Shown one piece after another: positions 51,084-63,000 of a DNA stretch of 64,000 nt. The notes under the pieces were generated by a model. That model was not told the origin of the DNA, made no database searches, and saw only the letters and a program-made list of their open reading frames with translations. Location: NCBI GenBank assembly GCA_941918925.1, contig OW799233.1, positions 178,281,235 through 178,345,234 on the forward strand. The letters run 5' to 3'. The first letter of the stretch is position 1. Every line of letters starts with the position of its first letter. A program made the position numbers and the translations under genes. The DNA is from Phyto melanocephala. Taxonomy: Eukaryota > Arthropoda > Insecta > Diptera > Rhinophoridae.

Positions 51084-54000
51084 TGTATGTATGTATGTAT
51101 GTATGTATGTATGTATGTATGTATGTATGCATATAAAATAAAATATTAAAAAAAAACTATTGTGTTCTTGTTTTCAAAATTATAAGTGTGCATTTATTAT
51201 TTTATTATAAGTATTTTACTCTTTAGGAAACAATCAATCGAACTATAAAATATTTTCTAAAATTGCCTTATAAGATTGAGTATATAAAAAAAAATTATAA
51301 AAATATGGTTTTTAAGTATTTTATCAAATCACCACCACTACTAGAACAAATACGTAGTAAATTTTGTATTTTTTTTTTCAAAGCAAATTTTAAAAATTTT
51401 GCCTTTTATACCTTTTCATGTTTTTACTAAAATCTTCTAAATCAGTTTTCGCGAAACATCATCAACAAACGTTTCGAATTTTAAATATATTTCGGAATAT
51501 GCAAAACAAAAATAACATTTAAAAATATTAAAAAAAATAAAATTAAATTAAATACTATAAATACGACACACAGTCACACAGTTTATTAAAAGAAATAAAA
51601 AGAAAAACACATAAAAAGAAATTATTTAATATTTTGAATAATTTATGGTTTTAAATTGTTCTACGAGAACGACAAAATGTATTCTTCGTTATGTCTTCCG
51701 TCTTTATCTGCTACCGCTTCCTTATGTTTCGTTTTGGTGTTTGCATGTGCAAATCTTGTACTTCAAGTGGAAAATAAATCTTTTTTTGGTATCGGTACAC
51801 GGATTATTGGCGATCAATTGCTATTGAAAGATGTTTTACAAACGCCGCCAATAAGTTTCGCTCAAGGACCTGTCATTAAATTTAATTACGCCATTGAAGA
51901 ACCCATAACTTATATTGAAATTGAATCGGATAAAGTGAGTTTTGTATTTTTGGATATTGACAAACAATTGAACTTTTAATTGAATTCAATTTTATTGCAT
52001 ACAGTATTTGAAATATTTATTTTCAAAATTTTTTGCGATTTTTTCTAGCTCAAAGTCGTTTACAATAAACAAAATTTTTTTAAAATTTTATACATATATC
52101 ATCATGTGTATATATGTATGTATTAGGGTGATCGACTCGGTTTTACAACCGGTGGAAAACCCGGTTTTTTTTCCTCTTTCAGCTGGCGGTTTTTTCTAAA
52201 AGTTGATTTTTCGAATATCGAATACACCGGTTTTTTTTATCCGAAAAAGCCGGTTTTTTTAATTTTTTAAAGTTTATTTTCATATATCTTTGTAACCAGT
52301 CGTACCGTTGTATATTTAGAACGCTAAAAGTTTCCAACAATCAGAAAATAAAAACTATTTAATGTTCTTCCATAATATTGTAGAAATATATTTGTTGTTT
52401 AAAAAACAAATGTAAAAAAAAAAAATAAAATAATTAAGCTTTAATATTATTTTTTTTATAGGATATACCTAACGTTAAAAGTTAAAGGTAATTGAAGCAT
52501 AAACTTAGCTGATCGATCACTTTTAGATAAAAAGTGTAGTTACAAGAAACAAAAACCAATAATCTCTCTGTCTGTGTCTGTCAACTTAAATTTCAATTAA
52601 ACCATCGAACAAACTAGTTATACCCTTCACCTGTGGTGGACAAGGGTATATATAGCTTTGTCATTCCGTTTGTAATTTCTACAATTTTCATTTCCGACCC
52701 CATAAAGTATATATTTTCTGAAAGCTTATGAATAGAGGAGTCGATTAAGCCCTGACCGTCTGTCCGTCTATCCGTCTGTCCGTGTGTTGGTTGAAACCAA
52801 CTATTAGAAGCAACTATATGTTCCTCAGATCTGTATATGGTATCAATCTCTTGGAAATATCCAGGAATGAATCGCTATTGAAATTCAGCACAATCGCCCC
52901 ATAACTTTCTGAGATATGAGCAAAAAACCACGACCACCTCGTTTTTTTCACAATTACAACAACAACATACATACATAGATACATGTAAAAAACATACCAA
53001 ACAAAAAAAATTACAAAAAAAAAAATATTAAAAAAAGGAAAAAAATAATAAAAAAAAAACTACAAAAAAAAATTTAAAAAAAATTAAAAAAAAAATTTAA
53101 AAAAATTTTTTTAAAATTTTCCTAAAAAAATTTTTTAAAAAAATTTAAAAAAAATATAAAAAAAAATAATAAAATATAAATAATATATTAAATAAAATAA
53201 AATAAAATTTTTTTGGCTCAGCTGGGATTCGATGCCACATTTATTCTAACGTGTACGTATGCACGTATTTTATATGGGATGAATGGTGATACAAACAATT
53301 GTTATTGCATGACTACACGTTGTGAAGGGTATATAAGATTCGGCACGGCCGAATATAGCACTGTTACTTGTTTATGTCTATATTTGTATGTCTGTCAGGG
53401 GTTGGTTGGTTGGTCAGGGGTATATGAAAGAATTTTTAAAATTAAATTTTAAAGATTTTTTTCCCTAGCCTTTAAAATGTATTTCAAATTGCAGAAATAA
53501 TTTCAAACAAAATACTTTAGTGTATATTAGTTTAAAAGATCTATTTAACATTTAACAAATGTACATAAGGAGATACAGAAAATTATAACAACATTATAAG
53601 AAGTCTTATTAATTTATGTATTAATTTATTGTATTTATTTATTTTACTTGTAAAGAGTACCTTTTGTCTTTAAATTCAACTAAACCAAAAACCAAATTAG
53701 TCAACTGCATTCATGTCAGTTATTGCGTTATTGTGCAGCCAAACGTATATAAACTGTAAAAATTTCATATTTATATATAAATTTAATTATAATCTTTTTT
53801 TACGATATTTTTTAATTTTTTCTCTAAATATTATATTTTATATATTCGAACCGGTTAACCGGTTTTTTCTCAATTTTCAAAATAGCAACCGGTTTTTTTT
53901 TAAATTTTTAATTTCAAACTATTTGAAAACCGGTTTATTAAAAAAGTCGAATAATCGATCACCCTAGTATGTATATAGATTACATGATTTAAGTTTTGTT

Positions 54001-57000
54001 ACAAATTAACTAAATAATTACTTTTGCAAATTAATTTCACACCGTTTCCATTGCAAAAACTTGCCTCTGTAACAGAACAAAACCAAAATTTTTTCAAAAA
54101 ACCTTTTAAAATCGTTTAGAGTGTCCATACAGAGAAAAACTCTGCTGTGGCAATCGACTTTATTGAAATTGTTATTAAATTTTTTACTATCATAAAATTT
54201 CTTCTGTAAAACTCATATACTGTTTAAGTTAAGTAGCTTATAAACAGCATGTTTTTTACATCTGACTTGGTTAATTTGTATCTATATGTAAGTCTTTATG
54301 TCTGTCAAAATTGTGATCTAAAACTCATCAGTCGTTGACTGTCTTCCAGCAGCAGCGGTTTTTGCCAACAGCTGAAGTTAGGTGGTTTGTCAGCACAAAA
54401 TAAAGCATGCTTTAATTGAAATATTGTCAGGTGACTTAGCACATGTGTTTTACAGCATAAATGTTTCAATGCTAACACACGACATGTACGTATTTAGCGG
54501 TGGGAAATTTAGCAAGTAAGATGTAAAAAATATGCCGTGTATTAGCTGCTTTATTGGCAAAAATTTGCATTTACATACTAGCAAAATATCCGCTACTTCG
54601 CTAGCGTAGCTTTTACTATTTTTAAAATACTCAAAATATTTTTTTAATAACTAAAAAATTTTTCGTTAAATTTATTTAAACTTTGTTTCTCGAATTAATT
54701 TTATTATTAAGAAAAAAAATAAAAAATAAATAAAAGTCCTGTGAGGACATACCATCGACACATCTTGTATTTCAATCAAGATCAATGCTTCTTAGTCTTA
54801 AAATTTTAGATTCATGAATTTATGAGTCGACTATGGATAGCAACTGAACCTTAGTTACGTTGCCAGTTGCCAAAAAAGGCTTTACAGATTGCAACTGGCA
54901 ACTACCAGCTGTCAATTTTATATGAAAATTTAGCCACGAGAAATTGTAGTTGCCAGCTGGTAACGCAACTGAAGTTCGGTTGCTATCCATAATCGACCCA
55001 TTAGCAAATACAAAAACGACTATTTCAAACTTTACTTGGACTAAAAGTGCCTAACTTAAAAATTCTATGTTTATCCAAAATCAATAAAAATACAAAAAGT
55101 ATCATCAAATTGAGAATGGAAACCTTTTTGATCACCCATAACATTTTTAATGTCACCTCGGATCAATAGTCACTGACTTAAAGAATCTATGTTGACAAAC
55201 GTAGCGTGTGTTGTTCATATCATTTACATTCTCAACTTGAATCAATAGTCACTAATTTCAAAATTATAGTTTCATTAACGTAAAAAGTATCATAAAAATG
55301 TCAAAAAGTACCTTAAAGTATTTTTAGTCTTACCACCGATCAAAAGTCTCTAATTTCAAAATTATAGTTACTCCAGAAAGTACAAAAAATACCATTAAAA
55401 TTCGAAAAGTACATTTTCCGTAGCTCAATATATTTTCAATTCCTACTTCAATCAATGTCCTTTATTTCACAATTCTACCTTCATCAATGTTGTAAAAATT
55501 AAAAAATCTAACTTTTTGGTCGCCTATTGAACTTTTGGTCTCACTTCGGAATAACAATCACTAATTTAAAAATTCTATCTTCATCAACAAAGAAAAAAAA
55601 AGTACTCTAAAAATAAGAAAAAGTACCTTTTCGATCACGCATGTCATTTTCAGTCTTACTTCGAATCAACTGTCACTAACTTTAAAACTCTAACTTCATG
55701 AACGCAGAAAATACAAAAGGTACCATACAAATTCGAAAAAGTGCCTTTTTGGTTGCCCACTATTTTTCAATCTCAACTTAAAAAAATGGTCCCTAATTTC
55801 AAAAATCTAGATTCTTAAATGTAGAAAATACAAAAGCAAATATGTTTTAAAATGTACCAAATTGTTTTCTCGAAATTTCTCATTTCAACCCCGGTAGGAA
55901 TGTGTTTCAAGTTTTACTAAGTTTTTAATATCTGTAGAAATGCATATTTAAAATTTTATATAAATTAAGCCAGTAATATGGAATTAAATATATATTTTCC
56001 CCCTTTTGGGACCTTGATATATCCAAATATTTATTTTCTAAAAACAATAAGCATTAAATTTGTTTCCAATGTTTATCTGCCTGGAAGTTACATAATGTAC
56101 AAAAAAAGTACTAAAAAATAATTCTACAAGTTATTGTCCCTCATGGGACCTTTTTACCCCAAATTTTAAAGCAGATCTTTTTAGTAGATCTAAACATCAG
56201 AGAAGGAACCCACTGTCTAAGTTTTCTGTTTGTAACTTTTTGCGTCTGAGCTGTGGGATGATGGATGAATCAGTCCGTCAAATTACCTTTTTATTTTTTG
56301 AAATATTGCATCTACCTGCGAATTTGCGTATTTCTCAACATAAAAAATAGTCTATGTGTGTGATTCAAGTTGTTATCTATGTATGTATATGTAGAGATAA
56401 TTTTTTTTATTTATTTCCGTTCAGCCATTTTGCATGATTGAGTAACCGAAATCCAAACATCTAAACAAACTTTTATCATTATGATACCAAAATAAAATAC
56501 TAGTAGGATACACAATTAATATAAAACTCAAACTGTAAAACTACATATATTTTCCAACATCATTATTGATTTTGTTTTCTTTTGTCACCTTTTCCCCTTT
56601 TCTACTCTTCACTTATTTGCATCCATCCCCTTTAGAATGTTTATGCCATAGTAAATTTTAGTTACGAAGATAATCTTGTTGAAGGTACCATTTCCTCTAT
56701 GAATGGTCAAACAGCTGATGATGGTATTAGTAAACCACAACCCTTTGAAGTCCTCATACAAATCTATGGTTTTAATCGGACAATGCTTAATGTTAGCCCT
56801 GCCTATATACTCAACAAGGATCAACAGTTTAATGGCGTTTTAAAACCAAATTATCAGCAAAAAACTCATCAGTCACTTAGTTTGATGCAAGAGGATCTAA
56901 ATGCTTTAGATGATTTAGAAGAATATGATGACTATGACATTGACAATGGTGATGCTGTAGATAAACAAGAAGAGAATGCTAGCTATGAGGAGGAGGAAGA

Positions 57001-60000
57001 GGAAGATGATTTCGATGACAATTATGATAAGGTGATTGAACAGGGTCATCGACAAGAAGGTAAGTGTGCAATAACGTTTAATTATATTTGAATTTAATAA
57101 TTTCTTTAATTACTTTGATATTGTTTTTCTTTTATTCAAGGGGATTTTCTTGTTTATGAAACAAACCAAACATCTGCCACAACAACAGAAACGCCAACCA
57201 ATCATTCTATAATATTTTATTATATTGATGTTTTTTATATAACTTATGTGAAATTTACAATATTTGAGGTAAGTTTAGCAATTTATTAATTTTATAATAA
57301 ATTTATATTGAAATGAAATGCTTAAAGAGTTAAGAGAATGTCTCACTTCTATAAGGGGTATTAGACAACATTTCATTTAATAACACTGCTTAGCAGCAAA
57401 ATCCTTCATTAAATAAAACTATGTGGACTATATGGATTTTGAAGCGCTGAACTCAAATCCGTTGTCGTGCACATAAAACAAAATCCCGATCTGATGGAAA
57501 AAAAAACTGACAACGTATTTGAATTCAGCGCATCAAAGTCCATATAGTCCACATAGTTTTAATTAACGGGAAGACAAAAAATGATTTTTTGTCAAGCAGT
57601 GAAATTACTATTACATATAATTTATTTTTTTTTTTAAATGATAGTATTGGTAATTTGCTTTTATACACATCCCGACAGAAATTACGATTCTTTTAAATGA
57701 TATGTTTCAAAACGACCCCGTAAATATAAAATTTCAACTCTTTCTCTTGTACCATCACAACACCATAATTAAAAAACCAGCCATATTTTGTTAGTGTTGA
57801 CTTTACAAAAATCCTACACCGGTACAAAATTTTAAATATAAAATTAAACATCTTTAGCTTCGTAATATTGTGTTCAGAGTAAGTAAGATAAACAAGAGTC
57901 GGGAGATACTCATTTTGCGTTATCAATTTGATATTGTGACATTGCAATACCTTAATCAACGTCGGAACATAGTTGTGCTGATTTTGTTTTCGGTCTGTAA
58001 AGTTAGTAAAAGCATCTGTTGCTAAATGAAATAACTGCTCAAGTCGACTTATGCTAAAATTGAGATAAGAACACCATAGAAATTTTGGAATTTAAAATAA
58101 CACTCCAGCGAATTTTAAATTTTTCTTTGATCATTTTTAAAAAAGTTATCTCCGATACACTTTATTTGCTAATCATCAGCAGTTTCTCTCTTAAATATTT
58201 TCCGTCAAAATGTCATACATTTTTTCTCTTCCCTCCTAACTTCCAATTGTCAAACTTTATATAAAAGAATTTTTTCTGAAATGCAATCACCTTATATGTG
58301 TAGTTACACCATGGTTATGGCGTAAAAACTTACTGTTAATATTGTTGCAATGCACAATATCAATTCAAATAATAACTTATTTTAACTTATGATTGTACTT
58401 GATTTATGAAATCGATATATTTTTTACTTAACGCAGGTCCAAGGCGAATTCAATAAGGTGAACTCGTCGCTAAAACAACTACAAAGTGAAAAAATACAAA
58501 CGTGTATTTTGTTAGTGTAAAACAAAACGATATGTCAAAAATACACAAAAATTTGACAAATGGTCCCTAGAAGTAGTCAACAGCTGACGATCAGCTGATC
58601 TAATAAGTTCACCTTATTGAACTCGCCTTGCGCAGGTTCGATTGCATATAATATTTCTTATTAAAAAGACAATAACTTTTTTTGTACAATTATTTTAATG
58701 TTTTTTTTTAACAATAAACAAACCAAACATAAGAAGTTTTTAATTTTTGTCACAATTATATTGTAACTGTAAATAATATTTTTTCCTCAAGGCTTAACTA
58801 AATATAACATACAAAGGTGGCTTGATCTGATGCCAAAACTGAACGAAAAGTTATGTTTGTAATAGAAAAAATAAATACTTACGGCCTTATTCATAACAAA
58901 AAGTTGGCATAAAGTTAGCATTAAGTTTATTCATAACACTCATGCCAAACTCTGGCTAAACTCTTGTTAACGAGCTGCCAAACGTTTGCCAACTTGTGAA
59001 AGACAGCTTTAATGTGTTGTTGTTTTACATTACCAATATTTTTTTACCTACCTTTTCATCCTGTTCCCAATTTACAAATCGTTTGTGTTGCTTTTCCATT
59101 TTAATAAAAATTATATTGTTCGTTTATTTTTTAATTTATTTTTCAATTTTAAAAATTGTTAGTATCGATGGAAAAACAAAAATGTCAAAATTAGGGATTA
59201 TATACAAAAAATTGTTGCATATTTTAGGGGTATCATGCAATTTCAGAGTTGATTTATGAAAAGTTGGCAGACGGATAAAAGTTTCTTATGAATAAACTCT
59301 GTGCTAACGAGCTGCCAAGCTTAATCGGCATTCTAGTTAGCAGCTCGTTGTACGTAGTGTATAAACTGTGGCTAACTTTTTGTTATGAATATGGCCGTTA
59401 GTCTCTTTCTACAAAAGGCGCAAACACTTTAATTTTTTGCGTAGGGCAACGACATCTGACGGACATTTTATGAAAAAGCCGAAATATTTAATATTTGATT
59501 AAAAATCTTAATGTCATTATCTATTTCATAATCGACTAGTAAAACTGTTTTTAACTGTTAATATTTCTTTTATTCTTTTTTAGCACTATTTATATCATTC
59601 CATAAATGATGATGGCGAAACATACGTTGTGGAATATAGACACATTTCACCGACTACCCTCAAAGCAGTTGTCACAGATCATCGCACGACAAGTTTATTT
59701 GTACAAATGCAAATGTATGGCTTTCATCCAACTGCACTACCTGTTGACTACAAGCCATTTTTGTCAAATAGCCAAACACCAACAACAAACGGACCAATAT
59801 CATCATTGAGACAACTTAAAATACTTATGAATGCCCAGCAGACGACAGCAGCACAACAGCATCAGCAGAGCCAGTCAAATGGAGGTATACAACAGCAACC
59901 AACAGATTTGGTTCACCAAATATTCCCCACCAACAATGATAGTACTAACAATTGTATGCAACAAGTTTTATCATCGTCATCATCGGATGTTGGCAATGAA

Positions 60001-63000
60001 AGCCTTAGAATTTTTGCTCATTGGTCCGTTTTTAATTTGATTGTCACAATCTTTGTGACAATGATTGTTTTCATTTAGAGCAGATGGATATGTTGTTGAA
60101 TATTTTTATTTTTTATGTATTTACTCGTACTTACTTAATAATTAAGATTTGTGTGTAAACTTGTGTGTAAGTGTAAGTACCTTTGTATGTTACTAGATGT
60201 TAGTATTAAAAACTGTTATCTAACAATTACGGTTACTGAATTTTTAAAATAAAGGAATAAAACTAGCACATACATATCATGACTGAGGCAACTAATTCAA
60301 AGATACATACATACATATGTATGTATGTACATAATATCCCGATTTTTAACGTTAATCAAAGCATGGACAACACGACTCAAAATTAAGCAACTTTAATTCA
60401 ATCACATACCAATGGTCACAAGTAGAAAGGCACTAACTCATATTTTTTACGAAATTGAGCTTTTCAGTGATTCCAATACATTTCACACGAATACATCTCG
60501 ATACAAAAATTTAATTCAATAGTATCAAAAATAACAACTTTACAAGAAATTTCACAAAAGAAGTTACATTGCGATAATGCAGTTTCTATTACGTTTTTGC
60601 TTTCTACTGTAAAGTTACAATTATTTGAGTTAGGGTCTTTCTACTTGTGACCAACGATATGTATTCAATTCAATTCAAAGCTAAAGTTGTTTTTTGACTA
60701 TGGAATTCAAAACATAATCTACGCAACACGAAAACTCTAAATTTCATTTTTACAAGTTTAAGGATTTCAGTAATTTAATTCAATAAAACTCTCACTTTTG
60801 AGTAAGATTTTAAATTTGGCTCCAAAATTTTGCGGCAAGTGTTTTGGGTGTTTTTGGGTTAATTTTATGCAGGTCTTAAGTCGATAGTATCAAACAATAA
60901 CTCGCAAAGTGAAAACAAATCTGTGGCTTGGAGCTAAAAGGGCCAATGTCAAAATATTTTCTTTTGAGAAAATTGGAATTGAACTTTAACTTTTATATAT
61001 GTTTTCATAGTGACATTGGCCAGAGATTTATTTATGAAGCTGTTCTGTTAAGTATGACTTTAGCTGTTTTACCATAATGAAATAGAGCAAGAAAACAAAT
61101 CCAATGCAATTATTAACTCAAAAGAGCAAAAAAGTGACATTGGCCCTTTTAGCTCCAAGCCACAGAAATATGAAATTAGTTTTCGTATCAAAAATTTACC
61201 ATTGTGAATAATCCAATTAAGTAAAATTCACAATAGAGCTGTTTTTCGCAGGAAACAGCTTAAAATTTTTGTCCGAAATTTGTATTGCGATTTCTATATT
61301 AGACATTAGTTGGCTTAAGGTTTAATATAGTTTTTTATTAACGTTCAGATGATTTTTACGATTGGTCGTTATGCGAGGTTTAGGACCAGTTATCACAAAA
61401 TTTGGTAGGAATATACAATTACCAAATTTAAGTGACCACTTGGCTATAGTATTGTCAGGTATATTTCTATATACAATATCGAATACTAAGTTCAAGATAA
61501 AGAATTATTCAGGAACCCCAAAAAATTGTGAATTAGACTAACGAGCCTAACTATTCATTCAGGGGAAAGAGGAAAATTAGTCATAACTTAAACTAAAAAG
61601 ACAATATCTTATTCGTTCTATCGATGTATATACTGGCAAATATTATAGGAGCAATACTACTAATCTTGCGGGGCTACTTAGTATGGATGCAAGGTAAACT
61701 TCAACCAACTCTGCAGGAAGTCTAGGTTCAGGTCTTTCAAGTCACCACTTTTGTCCACTATTTTAGTGATTTTTCAACCGTATTGTCAACAAAACATCTA
61801 CACATTTTACTCGTCTTAAACAGAAAAAATGCAAAAATTTGTCGATAGAATTATTTTACATGATAAAGTGTAGTTTACTTTTACATTTAAAAAATTTTTT
61901 TAAGTTAATTGGGTAAATATAAGTGAGGATTAGAATTATTAAAATTAACTTGTGAATATCTAGTTTCAATGACGCCATATGGTCCCATAAGAACTACTGT
62001 TTAGGTAACGTCACTAGTGGACTTCCAATGACAAGCACAATGTGTTGAATGTGTAAACAAAATATTGTCTGGGGTATAATAGGTCAGTAGTTCTGGTGGC
62101 AGAGTCAATAGTAAATTAGTACTGTTTAACATTGGACATTTCTTGTTGGGAGGAAATCTAGTTAGTTTAGTATGCAGGGGCATAAAGGAAACAGTCATCA
62201 TGCTGTTTATCCGCTTGAGTAACACAACGTGAACAAATGTCCACGGACATATTTAGGTAGGATGCTGCCAATGAAACGTACTCTAATAGTAACTGTGGTA
62301 TGGCAATAACTAAATGTTTATGCCCTAAGGTTAACAAGAACTGTAGACCATTTTTTTTAGATTCTTCTTACAATATAATAAATGTAAATGATTGTATGTT
62401 TAAATGTTTAGATTTTTGAATGTTTGTTACGCATAAACGGCTGAACGGAAATTAATAAAATTTGACACACAGATAGACAACAACCTGAATTAACACATGT
62501 CGGAGCAAAATATTGGTGGCATTTGTTCGATTCCCTTCATAAACCTAGCCTGTGTAATTTATGGTTCAATAAACGAAATAATTCGCGGAATTAGACGAAA
62601 AAATTTTTTTTTATATTCAGTTAGTCAGATGTTCAAAGGTTTCGAGTGTCCCAAATTTCCACGTAATGGCGAAAAAATGTAATCATCTCAGGTCGTCTGT
62701 ATAAATAGGATTGTAAAGATTGTACATGAAATATTTTTTGATGGCGGTGTATTAAGTCAATGATCTAGAATACTAAGCACTGTGTGGATTTGGATAAAAT
62801 TTTATATGAAACAACGTTAATTTCTCGGCTAACATATTCTTTTTATCGCAAGATAATATTATATATCTAACAGAAAATAGAAAAATAGCAAATAAAATGG
62901 CATTTAAAATGACACTACTTAGAAGGTTGATAAACAATAAATCCATTACAGACACGACAGAAGAATAAACGTCAAAAAAATTGTTCCAACAACAATAAAC

